A stretch of DNA of 49,954 bases, taken from Spirochaetota bacterium. Its GTDB lineage: Bacteria > Spirochaetota > Spirochaetia > Treponematales > Rectinemataceae. The translations under genes were made by a program, and so were the position numbers. Shown piece by piece: positions 40,440-48,117 of this stretch (positions are counted from its first letter, which is position 1; each line of letters begins with the position of its first letter). The stretch spans positions 1 through 49,954 of the forward strand of contig JAKPBN010000197.1 in NCBI GenBank assembly GCA_029778945.1, in the 5' to 3' direction. Under the pieces are notes generated by a model. It was not told the origin of the DNA. It made no database searches and worked only from the letters and a program-made list of their open reading frames with translations.

Positions 40440-40859
40440 CTAGCGCGCCTTCTCCGTCTGGACCATGTCCGCAAGGGTCTTGCCCTCGACAAAGATCCTG
40501 AGATGGGAGTCCAGGTCCCGCCACACCCGGCCGGCCTCGCAGGAGTCCCCCCGCTGGCAGTCCGTCTTCTTGCCGCAGGCGCAGGGCATCACGGAAAAGC
40601 CCTCCCCGGAGGCGTCGATGATGTCCAGGAGGCTGATCTCCGAGAGGGCCTTGGAGAAGTAGAAGCCGCCACCAGGGCCGCGGACCGAGCCTATGACCCC
40701 GGCCTTGCGGAGCTTGAAGAAGATCTGCTCGAGGAATTCCGGGGAGATCTCCTCCTGCTCGGCGATCGACTTGATGGAGACCGGGGCTCCTCCAATGCTC
40801 ATCTTTGCGAGCGCCAGTACCGCCCTGAGCGCATAGCGTCCTTTTGTGGTGATGCGCAT
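40440..40859 (-). CDS. Rrf2-family transcription regulator, IscR-like
   Basis: 139 residues with GAAGGAG before the ATG. The N-terminal winged helix is MRITTKGRYALRAVLALA...ISPEFLEQIFFKLRKAGVIGSVRGPGGGFYFSK. The cysteine motif MPCACGKKTDCQRGDSC gives spacing C-x-C-x5-C-x5-C; the last three match IscR-type 2Fe-2S binding, so it probably senses iron-sulfur status. Ends 17 bases from the converging pyrF-pyrE stop and is preceded by its own promoter. Confidence 0.9.
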   Translation of the reverse strand: MRITTKGRYALRAVLALAKMSIGGAPVSIKSIAEQEEISPEFLEQIFFKLRKAGVIGSVRGPGGGFYFSKALSEISLLDIIDASGEGFSVMPCACGKKTDCQRGDSCEAGRVWRDLDSHLRIFVEGKTLADMVQTEKAR

Positions 40860-40894
40860 GGGATCTCCTTCATGTGCCTAGTAGGTGGTGGGTC

Positions 40895-40923
40895 ATGATA
40901 GCGCGCAATGCCGGGAACGGCAA
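40895..40923 (-). promoter_or_regulatory. Promoter of the Rrf2 regulator
   Basis: Minus strand: TTGCCG (40918-40923), 17-base spacer, TATCAT (40895-40900). The leader holds ACCCACCACCTACTAGG, which could include a regulator site, but I see no clear palindrome. Confidence 0.5.
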
Positions 40924-40936
40924 GGACCTGGGGCTT

Positions 40937-41950
40937 CTAGGTCTTGGCCCGGGCTATCCTGAAGGCCCGGTGGATCCTCTTGTCTCGGAAGTCCGGGGGT
41001 ATGGAGGCCTCCCCTAGCTCGGCTATCTCCAGGCCCGGGCCCAGGGCCTCGGGCCTCCAGGGCAGGCGGCGGGAATTCGAGGAGAAATAGAGCCAGCCCC
41101 CGGGGGCGAGCACCCCAAGGCAGGCGGCTATGAGCCCGGGCCAGTCCCGGTTCACATCGAAGTCCCTCGGGCTTGCCTTGGAGTTGGAATAGGTGGGCGG
41201 GTCGGCGATGATGAGGTCCCAGGTCTCGCCCCTCTGGCGGGCCGACTCAAGATAGGAGGGGACATCGGCCCGGTGGAGGGGCCAGGCGGGGCCTGAGAAG
41301 CCATTGAGGGCAAGGTTGTCCTGGGCCCAGGCGAGATAGGTGTTGGAGAGGTCCACCGTGTCGACCCGCGTGGCCCCGCCGGCGGCGGCGTGGACAGAAA
41401 AGGCCCCGGTGTAGGCAAAGAGGTTGAGCACCCGACGGTCCCTTGCCTCGGCGGCGACCCTGGCCCGCAAGGGGCGGTGGTCGAGGAAGAGCCCCGTGTC
41501 CAGGTAGTCCGAAAGCCGGACAATAAACTTGAGCCCCCCCTCGAGGACAGTCCGCTCGCTTTTGCCCGAGTCGCTTGAGTCCAGCTTCTCATACTGGTCA
41601 AGGCCCCGCATCCTGCGCCTTACCCGCCCAAAGACCTGGTCAGTCTTCACGCCCAGGAGCTCGGCCGCCGCGGCGCCCATCGCGTCGAGCCAGGCCTGTT
41701 CCTCGGCGGGATCCTTCTCATAGGGCCTGTCATAGAGGTGGAGGCAGAGGGCGTCGTCTTTTTGGGGAGGATCCTCGAAGGCGGCGTCGCAGCGGTACCA
41801 GTCCAGGGCAAGGGGGATCTCGGGTATGTCCCGGTCATAGAGACGGTAGGCGTGGACTCTTTCCTTGCGGGCCCAGCGGCGGAGGATCTTCTCGTTCCGG
41901 GCGACCCGGTTGCGGAAGAATTCCGCCTGGACCTGGACCTTGTCGGCCAT
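40937..41950 (-). CDS. rlmK: Class I SAM-dependent rRNA methyltransferase, RlmK type
   Basis: 337 residues. The opening FFRNRVARNEKILRRWARKERVHAYRLYDRDIPEIPLALD is characteristic of the C-terminal half of E. coli RlmKL, which makes m7G2069 in 23S rRNA. The SAM domain has VLNLFAYTGAFSVHAAAGGA (motif I), VDTVDLSN, and the catalytic region LIIADPPTYSNS. Here it is a free-standing RlmK without the RlmL half. It begins 4 bases after the rex stop with no strong Shine-Dalgarno, so it probably depends on coupling to rex. Confidence 0.85.
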   Translation of the reverse strand: MADKVQVQAEFFRNRVARNEKILRRWARKERVHAYRLYDRDIPEIPLALDWYRCDAAFEDPPQKDDALCLHLYDRPYEKDPAEEQAWLDAMGAAAAELLGVKTDQVFGRVRRRMRGLDQYEKLDSSDSGKSERTVLEGGLKFIVRLSDYLDTGLFLDHRPLRARVAAEARDRRVLNLFAYTGAFSVHAAAGGATRVDTVDLSNTYLAWAQDNLALNGFSGPAWPLHRADVPSYLESARQRGETWDLIIADPPTYSNSKASPRDFDVNRDWPGLIAACLGVLAPGGWLYFSSNSRRLPWRPEALGPGLEIAELGEASIPPDFRDKRIHRAFRIARAKT

Positions 41951-41954
41951 CCCG

Positions 41955-42599
41955 CTATTCGAGACGGCCCTTGACCTTCTGCATCATAACCGAGAGGAGG
42001 GCATAGCCTGAGGATAGGTCCTCCCTCTGGACAATGATGTCGTCGGCGACCTTTAGCTTGGTGTTGGTGAAGTTCCAGATCGAGGCGATCCCGGCCCTGA
42101 CCAGGGTCTCCGCCGTGGCCTGGGCCTGGGGGGAGGGGACGGTCAGGACCGCGATCTCGGCCTTGAGGCTCTTGATCGCCTGCTCCACCGTGTCCATGGA
42201 CAGGATGGGCACCCCGTGGATATGGCCGCCTATCTTGCCCGGGTCGGTGTCAAAGGCCGCCACAAAATGGAGGCCGTGGAGCTGGAATTCCTGGTAGCCC
42301 AGGAGGGCCGAGCCCAGGTTCCCTGCCCCGAGGAGGACGGCCTCATGGATCTCGTCCCAGCCCAGATAATGCTCGATGGCCGCCACCAGGGCCTCGACCG
42401 GATAACCTTTCTTGGGCTTGCCGATGATCCCGGTGATGGCCAGGTCCTTGCGGACCTGGATGGGCTCCAGGTTGAGCTCCTGGGCGATGACGGTGCCGGA
42501 GATATAGTAATCCCCTGCCCTTTGGGCCTGGCGGATGATATGCAGGTAGGAGGGGAGGCGGCGCACGGAAGGAGCGTAGGATATCTTGGTTTTGGGCAT
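41955..42599 (-). CDS. rex: Redox-sensing transcriptional repressor Rex
   Basis: 214 residues. The N-terminal winged helix (RRLPSYLHIIRQAQRAGDYYISGTVIAQELNLEPIQVRKDLAITG) is followed by a Rossmann fold with VLLGAGNLGSALLGY and AAFDTDPGKIG. Rex binds DNA when NAD+ is high and leaves it when NADH rises, controlling fermentation and respiration genes. GGAG lies 5 bases before the ATG. Co-transcribed with rlmK. Confidence 0.95.
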   Translation of the reverse strand: MPKTKISYAPSVRRLPSYLHIIRQAQRAGDYYISGTVIAQELNLEPIQVRKDLAITGIIGKPKKGYPVEALVAAIEHYLGWDEIHEAVLLGAGNLGSALLGYQEFQLHGLHFVAAFDTDPGKIGGHIHGVPILSMDTVEQAIKSLKAEIAVLTVPSPQAQATAETLVRAGIASIWNFTNTKLKVADDIIVQREDLSSGYALLSVMMQKVKGRLE

Positions 42600-42620
42600 T
42601 GCATCTCCAGTAGTTTGATT

Positions 42621-42648
42621 ACTATAGCTTAATCGATAAATAAGTCAA
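42621..42648 (-). promoter_or_regulatory. rex promoter with a small palindrome in the spacer
   Basis: Minus strand: TTGACT (42643-42648), 16-base spacer, TATAGT (42621-42626). Between them lies TTAATCGATAAA (42629-42640), palindromic at 10 of 12 positions, which might be an operator; it does not match the classic Rex box well. Confidence 0.5.
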
Positions 42649-42715
42649 GAATCATTGATACGCCATTGGCTATAGGCAATTAAGAGAATGGTATCAAAAA
42701 TGTCAGGATTTGGGC

Positions 42716-42761
42716 AATAAAAAAAGCTCCGGGGAAAAAGGAGGTTAAAACCCCGGAGCTT
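42716..42761 (-). terminator. Rho-independent terminator of the DNA-repair operon
   Basis: Minus strand: AAGCTCCGGGG, 16-base loop, CCCCGGAGCTT, then T-run. It ends the operon of radical SAM, TIGR03915 and phosphoribosyltransferase genes, about 90 bases past the last stop. The gap 42649-42850 otherwise shows only AT-rich sequence. Confidence 0.88.
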
Positions 42762-42850
42762 ACGCACAGCGTAGAGTCATGACGAACTCTGGTATAAATA
42801 TACACTCCCCTTTTTTGGAATGCAAGCGTTTTCTTCTCCATGGAGTATCA

Positions 42851-43708
42851 TCAATCATACCAGACCCGGGCCACGAAGTCCGGCTTGATGGAAGCCCCGG
42901 CGTGGCGGATCACGCAGGCCGTCCGCGTCTCCCTGAAGAGGCCTCCAAGCTTTTCCGAGAAAAGGCTGAGGGTCCTGCCCCCCGCCACGTCCTCGTCAAA
43001 GAGGAGGGCCCGCCCCTCCCGCCAGGAGGAAAGCCAGACCTCGTCGGCCAGGGAGATGATCGGGGCCTCGTCGTGGCGCTTGAACATCGAAAAGCGGAGG
43101 AAATAGAGGGGCAGGCCGAGGTATTCCGCGAGAAGGAGGGCAGGCATGATCGAGCCGTGGGCGGCGGCGATGAGGATATCCGGCCTCCCCTGGGCCAGGA
43201 CCTTTTTTGCCAGGGCCTGAAGCAGGGCGGGCTCGCTTCCCCTCCAGGTATAGTTGTCCCTCCGGCTGGAATACACAAAACTGGACAGTTCCCCGGGGAG
43301 GGCGAGGGCAAAGTCCCTGGCCCGGGCAGGAAAATCCGGCGCAAGGCGATAGGCGGCACGGCCCAGATCGATGGACTCCCGGAACAGGCGATTGGCCTTC
43401 TCGAGGGCTCCGATAGGATGGCTGAGGCGGTAGCGCTTGGCCTCGGTCAGCTCGTAGTAGACCGTGGGGTGGAAGGGCAGGCCATGCTCGGCGCAGATCT
43501 TGTAGTTGAGGAGGACGTTGACCAGGGCCGGGACGAGGAGGTAGAGGCGACGGCCTCGAGGATCCTCTCCTTCCTTGGGGCTGCCGTGTGAGCCTAGGTC
43601 GGCCACGAGGTCCGAGATCTCCCCGAGGATCTCCCCATAGCTTGCGTCGATGTCCATGTCCTCCGGGGGGACTTCCCAGTTTTCGAAGCGCAGGAATGCG
43701 TCTATCAC
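42851..43708 (-). CDS. Phosphoribosyltransferase-like protein in the DNA-repair operon
   Basis: 285 residues from GTG 43708 (GAGGG about 5 bases upstream). A CTG at 43792, overlapping the upstream stop as CTGA, is the alternative and would add 28 residues. The C-terminal half resembles a type I phosphoribosyltransferase: DILIAAAHGSIMPALLLAEYLGLPLYFLR and the PRPP-type loop RALLFDEDVAGGRTL. The N-terminal half is helical (LVPALVNVLLNYKICAEHG, YELTEAKRYRLSHPIGALEKANRLFRES) and unrecognised. The substrate is unknown. The conserved partners upstream suggest a link to DNA or nucleotide modification, but it may simply be a neighbour. Confidence 0.65.
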   Translation of the reverse strand: MIDAFLRFENWEVPPEDMDIDASYGEILGEISDLVADLGSHGSPKEGEDPRGRRLYLLVPALVNVLLNYKICAEHGLPFHPTVYYELTEAKRYRLSHPIGALEKANRLFRESIDLGRAAYRLAPDFPARARDFALALPGELSSFVYSSRRDNYTWRGSEPALLQALAKKVLAQGRPDILIAAAHGSIMPALLLAEYLGLPLYFLRFSMFKRHDEAPIISLADEVWLSSWREGRALLFDEDVAGGRTLSLFSEKLGGLFRETRTACVIRHAGASIKPDFVARVWYD

Positions 43709-43788
43709 GATGCCCTCGAGTCTAGCCTGCCTGGGGACGCCGGGGAAGCTCGGCAAGGGCGGAAACGCCGACCGGTTCCCGGTAGCTA

Positions 43789-44562
43789 TCAGCTTGCCCC
43801 GAATTCCGTCAGGTGCCTCCAATAGCGCTCGGGCATAAGGCTCCGCTGGAGGCGGGGATTGTGGCGGCCCTGGTTTTCCACGATTCGGAAGTAGGACCTC
43901 CAGAGCTCGGGTCCCTCGGCGTCGCTGCCGTCGGGGAGGAAGGCCTCCAGGTCCTGGCCCTGGGCCGAGCTGAGCGCCCGCCCGCCCCCGGGGCCAGGGC
44001 TGGAGTAGATCGCATAGCCCCGGGAGGGGTCGCACAGGGCAAAGGCCTCCCCCCCAAAGCGACCCAGGAAATAGGGGGCCAGGGCGGGCAGGACATTGTG
44101 GACGGGCTCGACGAGGGCCACCCAGGTCCCGTCCCGGCGCAGGGAAAAGCGGGCAAAGCCCTCGAGCTTATGGATTTCCTTGGTGACCCGCCGCACCGAG
44201 GCCGCGAGGCGCGAGAGGGCCGGCCGGGTGTAGTCGGACAGCGCCAGGTCTCCCCGGCGGCCGCAGTCGGCGGCCACCTCGAGGAGATCCGCCTCGACAT
44301 CCTCCTCGGCCATCCAGGCGCGATAGGCGGCACCGGCAAGTCGGGGCTGGCGGGCCTTGAGCCAGTCGAGGGCGGCCTCGGCGGCCTTGGGATCCGGCGC
44401 CGAGGCGTCCCTGTCCAGCCTGACCGAGGCCGCGAAGAGCTCGTCCCCGCTCCGGCCGGGAAGGATGAGGGCGGCGGGAAAGTCCCCCTCCTGGCAGGCG
44501 GTCTGCGCAAGGACGAGGAGGGCCTCTAAGCTGCCGTCCCAGGCCCAGGTCTCATCACTCAT
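43789..44562 (-). CDS. TIGR03915/DUF4130 family putative DNA-repair protein
   Basis: 257 residues. The C-terminal pattern LWRSYFRIVENQGRHNPRLQRSLMPERYWRHLTEF is the hallmark of this family, which is nearly always found beside, or fused with, a radical SAM protein or a uracil-DNA-glycosylase domain. The N-terminal half (LEALLVLAQTACQEGDFPAALIL) is typical too. Its ATG overlaps the radical SAM stop (ATGA). No uracil-glycosylase domain is present here. The biochemical role is not established. Confidence 0.88.
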   Translation of the reverse strand: MSDETWAWDGSLEALLVLAQTACQEGDFPAALILPGRSGDELFAASVRLDRDASAPDPKAAEAALDWLKARQPRLAGAAYRAWMAEEDVEADLLEVAADCGRRGDLALSDYTRPALSRLAASVRRVTKEIHKLEGFARFSLRRDGTWVALVEPVHNVLPALAPYFLGRFGGEAFALCDPSRGYAIYSSPGPGGGRALSSAQGQDLEAFLPDGSDAEGPELWRSYFRIVENQGRHNPRLQRSLMPERYWRHLTEFGAS

Positions 44563-45872
44563 ACGAAGTCAAACTCCCCCTGGGGCAGGGTGGCCGGAAC
44601 CGAGGCCGCCGGGGAGGCCGCCCCGGGGGCCGGTGGCGCATCCAGGCCATCCTCCCCGGCGGAAGCCGAGGCCTTGGGGCCGGGCCTGTCCACGAGAAAG
44701 GCCCGCAGGTCCGCGGGGTCGGGCACTGTGGCGGGCCGGCGACCGTAGAGGGAGATAAAATACTTGGCCCGCTTGAGGACCATGCCCAAGCGGGGGAGGT
44801 CCTCGTACTTTAGGCGGCTGGCCCGCCGAGCCCCAAGGAGGCGCTTGGCCGAGACATGGCCCAGGCCAGGCACCCGGAGGAGCTCCTCGAGGCTTGCCCG
44901 GGAAAGCTCCACGGGAAAGAAGCTGGGGTGGGCCAGGGCCCAGGAGGATTTGGGATCCAGGTCCGTGGCCAGGTTGGGCCCCGTGGCGTCGAGGATCTCC
45001 TCGGCCTTGAAGCCGTAGAAGCGGAGGAGCCAATCCGCCTGGTAGAGGCGGTGCTCCCGCAGGAGAGGCGGCGAGGTGGCGGGCAGGCGGGGGTCCTGGG
45101 TGACTGGAAGATAGGCCGAGTAGTAGACCCGGCGGAGGCCATAGCGCTTGTACAGGCCCTGGGCCAGGCCGAGGAGGCTCGAGTCGCTGTCCGGGCTTGC
45201 CCCCACGATGAGCTGGGTGGACTGGCCGGCGGGGGCAAAGACCGGGGTCGAGGCCAGGCGTCCCCGGTCCTCGGCCTGCTCGAGGCAGCTGTCCCCGATA
45301 TAGCGCATGGCCCCGAGAATCTCCCTGCCCGACTTGTCCGGGGCAAGGCGGGCCAGGCTATGGGCCGTGGGCAGCTCGATGTTGGCCGAAAGACGGTCCG
45401 CATAGAGGCCGGCGGCGCGGAGGAGGGCGTCCCCGCAGCCAGGGATAGCCTTTAAATGTATGTAGCCCGCGAAGCCCGCCACCTTCCTGAGGGTCCTGGC
45501 CACATCGATCAGGCCTTCCATGACTATGTCCGGATCGGAGTAGATCCCCGAGGAGAGAAAGAGGCCCTCGATATAGTTCCTGCGGTAAAAGGAGATGGTG
45601 AGGCTCACAAGCTCGTCCGTGGTAAAAGCGGCGCGCTCGATGCCATTGCTGGCCCGGTTCATGCAGTAGGCGCAATCGTAACGGCAGACATTGGACTTGA
45701 GGAGCTTGAGCAGGGATATGCAGCGCCCGTCCCCGGCAAAGGAATGGCAAACCCCTGCGGGCAGGGCCTGGCCTATGCCACCGCTTTCCCGGCGGGAGGA
45801 GCCGGAGGAGGCGCAGGAGGCGTCGTAGCGCGCTCCGGCCGCGAGGATCTCGAGTTTGCGGGCGAGTTCCAT
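44559..45872 (-). CDS. Putative DNA modification/repair radical SAM protein (TIGR03916 type)
   Basis: 437 residues. Starts MELARKLEILAAGARYDASC. The cluster motif is CRYDCAYC (C-x3-C-x2-C), binding 4Fe-4S and SAM. Further family features: GICHSFA-like AGVCHSFAGDGRCISLLKLL, FLSSGIYSDPD, HLKAIPGC. Near the C-terminus is a helix-hairpin-helix-like LEELLRVPGLGHVSAKRLLGARR, suggesting DNA binding, then a Pro/Ala-rich tail. ATG 45872 is preceded by no Shine-Dalgarno; TATAGT ends 7 bases upstream, suggesting a leaderless mRNA. An upstream TTG (45908) lies inside the -35 and is rejected. Confidence 0.9.
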   Translation of the reverse strand: MELARKLEILAAGARYDASCASSGSSRRESGGIGQALPAGVCHSFAGDGRCISLLKLLKSNVCRYDCAYCMNRASNGIERAAFTTDELVSLTISFYRRNYIEGLFLSSGIYSDPDIVMEGLIDVARTLRKVAGFAGYIHLKAIPGCGDALLRAAGLYADRLSANIELPTAHSLARLAPDKSGREILGAMRYIGDSCLEQAEDRGRLASTPVFAPAGQSTQLIVGASPDSDSSLLGLAQGLYKRYGLRRVYYSAYLPVTQDPRLPATSPPLLREHRLYQADWLLRFYGFKAEEILDATGPNLATDLDPKSSWALAHPSFFPVELSRASLEELLRVPGLGHVSAKRLLGARRASRLKYEDLPRLGMVLKRAKYFISLYGRRPATVPDPADLRAFLVDRPGPKASASAGEDGLDAPPAPGAASPAASVPATLPQGEFDFV

Positions 45873-45879
45873 AGTGTTT

Positions 45880-45908
45880 ACTATACAGATGTAGGTGCTA
45901 TTCCGCAA
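45880..45908 (-). promoter_or_regulatory. Promoter giving a leaderless radical SAM mRNA
   Basis: Minus strand: TTGCGG (45903-45908), 17-base spacer, TATAGT (45880-45885), 7 bases from the ATG at 45872. Confidence 0.6.
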
Positions 45909-45923
45909 GCCAAAAAGTCAGGC

Positions 45924-45953
45924 TTGACGCCAAGCTTCCCTAGACCTTATCGT
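45924..45953 (+). promoter_or_regulatory. Possible promoter of the ABC-F leader transcript
   Basis: TTGACG (45924-45929), 18-base spacer, TATCGT (45948-45953, 4 of 6). The predicted start coincides with the leader ORF's ATG (45960). Confidence 0.35.
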
Positions 45954-45959
45954 GGCGCC

Positions 45960-46070
45960 ATGATTTCTTTCGATCTGCGGTCCTATCTCCTGGTCAATGA
46001 GAGGCGGACCACTGGTGCGTCCCCCCTGGCTAGGAGAGGTGGGCCCAAAACGGTCGCTAGAGATTTTTGA
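45960..46070 (+). CDS. Putative 36-aa leader peptide upstream of the ABC-F gene
   Basis: ATG at 45960, TGA at 46068-46070. The peptide begins MISFDLRSYLLVNERRTTG and is rich in Arg and Gly. No Shine-Dalgarno; if real, it would be read from a leaderless transcript. The ORF could be chance. Support comes from position: it lies between a possible promoter and an intrinsic terminator before an ABC-F gene, and its codons 26-29 contain a strand (46036-46045) that can pair with the terminator's 5' arm. Known ABC-F genes in Gram-positives are often controlled this way. Confidence 0.35.
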   Translation: MISFDLRSYLLVNERRTTGASPLARRGGPKTVARDF

Positions 46071-46090
46071 GAAAATCCTGCGAATTCCGG

Positions 46091-46122
46091 CGCGGCCCTC
46101 CTTGGGGGGCCGCGTTTTTTTT
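46091..46122 (+). terminator. Intrinsic terminator (candidate attenuator) before the ABC-F gene
   Basis: CGCGGCCC (46091-46098) and GGGCCGCG (46107-46114) form the stem, followed by eight T residues. It lies 85 bases before the ABC-F ATG. The strand GAGGTGGGCC (46036-46045) can pair with GGCCCTCCTT (46094-46103), nine pairs with one U-U mismatch, which would block the terminator. Confidence 0.75.
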
Positions 46123-46206
46123 GTCTCCCGTCGGGGGCAGGCGCGTCCTGAGGGCTAAAAGGCCCGGCCAAGGGTGGGTGGTGGCGGTCAGCATTGGGAG
46201 GAAAGA

Positions 46207-48117
46207 ATGAGACTTATCGAAGCCACTGACTTGTCCAAGGATTGGGATGGAAGCCCCCTATTCCAGGGAGCGAGCTTTTGCATAGACGAGGGGGACAAGC
46301 TTGGCCTCGTGGGGGCCAACGGCTCGGGCAAGTCGAGCCTCCTTGGGATCCTCTCGGGCCTGGATGAGGATTTCCGGGGTCGCCTGGCCAGAAAGCCTGG
46401 CCTGCGGGTGGGGTTCGCGGCCCAGCATTTTGAGGCCCCTCCCGGCCTCGCTTGCGCCGAGCTCCTGGCCCGCCCCGCCCTGGCCCTTGAGCCGGGCCTT
46501 GAGCGGGCAGGGGAGGACCTGGGCCTACTCCGGGGCCAGGCCCTGGAAAAGGCCCTCGAGGCCTACGGGGCCCTGCGCGCGGAGTACGAGCGTTTTGGCG
46601 CCGAGGAGGCCCGGGACAAGGCCGCCCGCCTCCTAGACCGCCTGGGCCTCCCCGGGGCCGGAGAAAAAGAGGCCCAGCGCCTTTCCGGGGGGGAGAAAAA
46701 CGTCCTTTCCCTGGCCATGGCCCTGATGGGCGACCCCGAGCTCCTCATCCTGGACGAGCCAGGCAACCATCTCGACTTCGAGGGCCTTTCCTGGCTCGAG
46801 GACTTTGTCCGGGGAGAGCGGCGGGCCGTGGTGATGGTCTCCCACAACCGCTGGCTCCTGGACCGGAGCGTGGACTCCATCCTCGAGCTCGAGGGGAAGC
46901 GCATAACTCGCTATACCGGGGGCTTTTCCTCCTACCGCATAGAGAAGCTCAAGAGGGCCGCGGGCCAGGGCCGGGACTGGGAGGCCGACCGGAGGAAGAT
47001 CGAGCGCCTCGAGGCCCTGGTGAGGCGCTTCGCGGAGATAGCCCGCTCCCGGCCCGATCCGGCCTGGGGCAAAAGGCTGCGGGCGCGGAGGAGCCAGCTC
47101 GAGCGGGAAAAATCCCAGGCCTCCGAGCGGCCGGAGCTCGGGAGCGGGCGGATCAACGTCAGCTTCCGGGCCACCGAGTCCAAGGCCGACTTTGCCCTCG
47201 TCGTACGGGACTATTCCAAGGCCTATGGGGAGAGGCGGCTCTTTGAGTCCGCGGCCCTCGACCTCCTCGTGGGCGAGCGGGCGGCCCTGGTGGGCCGCAA
47301 CGGCTCGGGCAAGACGAGTTTCCTCCGGGACCTCGTGGCCGCCGAGGGCTCCACCGAGGGCGGGCCCATCAGGGTGGGCCCGAGCATGCGGGTCGGCTAT
47401 TGCGCCCAGGAGGCCGAGGTCTTCGATCCTGAGAGGACCGTGGGAGAGGAATTCCGCGACCTGGGGCTCAAGGACAGGGAGATCGAGGCGGCCCTGCGCA
47501 AATACCTCTTCGCCCAGGGCATCCTCGACCGACCCATCGGGGAGCTTTCAGGCGGAGAGGTCAAGCGCCTCGAGATAGCCCGGGCCTGCGTGATCGGGGC
47601 TAATTTCCTCGTCCTCGACGAGCCGACCAACCACCTGGACATCGAGGGCCGGGAAGCCCTGGAGGAGGCCCTCTCGGATTTCCCGGGCTCGATCCTCCTC
47701 GTCTCCCATGACCGCTGGTTCCTCGAGAAGGTCGCGGACAGGATTATCCTCCTCGAGGGGGGAGGCTTCCAGCCCTATGAGGGCTCCTTCTCCGAGTATT
47801 GGCGAGACCGGGGCCTCTCCTCCTCGGCCTCGAGGCCGGGCCAGGGCGGCCCCCGGAGCCTCGAGGACAGGGCAGCGTCCATGGCCAAGGACAAGAAGCC
47901 CGCCCCGGCAAAGGCTGTTTCGCCCAACGCGGCCCGGGCCAAGGCCCTCGAGGCGAGGATAGCCGAGGCCGAGGCGAGGCTCGCGGGCCTGGAGCGCGAT
48001 TCCGCCGGGGCTATCGCCGGCCGGGACTTCGCCCGGGGCGGACGCCTGGCCGAGGAGGCCCAGGGCCTTCGCCGCCAGATCGACCGCCTCTACGAGGAGT
48101 GGGCCAGTCTTGGCTGA
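46207..48117 (+). CDS. ABC-F family ATPase (ribosome-associated)
   Basis: 636 residues. ATG at 46207 with GGGAGG 5 bases upstream; a longer frame from 46174 lacks support. Two ABC domains in one chain, no membrane segment. Domain 1: GANGSGKSSL, LSGGEKNVLSLAMAL, LLILDEPGNHLD. Domain 2: GRNGSGKTSFL, LSGGEVKRLEIARA, FLVLDEPTNHLDIEG, SHDRWFLEKVADRI. The charged interdomain linker (about 255-320) and a C-terminal coiled coil (about 575-635) are as in Uup/EttA/antibiotic-resistance types. The E site of the ribosome is the usual target; translation repair or antibiotic protection cannot be told apart from sequence. Confidence 0.9.
   Translation: MRLIEATDLSKDWDGSPLFQGASFCIDEGDKLGLVGANGSGKSSLLGILSGLDEDFRGRLARKPGLRVGFAAQHFEAPPGLACAELLARPALALEPGLERAGEDLGLLRGQALEKALEAYGALRAEYERFGAEEARDKAARLLDRLGLPGAGEKEAQRLSGGEKNVLSLAMALMGDPELLILDEPGNHLDFEGLSWLEDFVRGERRAVVMVSHNRWLLDRSVDSILELEGKRITRYTGGFSSYRIEKLKRAAGQGRDWEADRRKIERLEALVRRFAEIARSRPDPAWGKRLRARRSQLEREKSQASERPELGSGRINVSFRATESKADFALVVRDYSKAYGERRLFESAALDLLVGERAALVGRNGSGKTSFLRDLVAAEGSTEGGPIRVGPSMRVGYCAQEAEVFDPERTVGEEFRDLGLKDREIEAALRKYLFAQGILDRPIGELSGGEVKRLEIARACVIGANFLVLDEPTNHLDIEGREALEEALSDFPGSILLVSHDRWFLEKVADRIILLEGGGFQPYEGSFSEYWRDRGLSSSASRPGQGGPRSLEDRAASMAKDKKPAPAKAVSPNAARAKALEARIAEAEARLAGLERDSAGAIAGRDFARGGRLAEEAQGLRRQIDRLYEEWASLG

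Noticed and set aside
43709-44035. Longer N-terminus for the phosphoribosyltransferase-like gene
   Set aside because: It runs deep into the TIGR03915 gene and its sequence is Pro/Gly/Arg shadow. Only the CTG at 43792 remains as a possible earlier start.
45456-46070. Long plus-strand frame ending at the putative leader peptide stop
   Set aside because: Most of it is antisense to the radical SAM gene. Only the last 37 codons lie in the free gap and are kept as the leader-peptide candidate.
45960-46122. The ABC-F leader as a known small RNA (SRP RNA, 6S RNA or tmRNA)
   Set aside because: I could not find the SRP core motif, a long 6S-like rod or a tmRNA tag and acceptor end.
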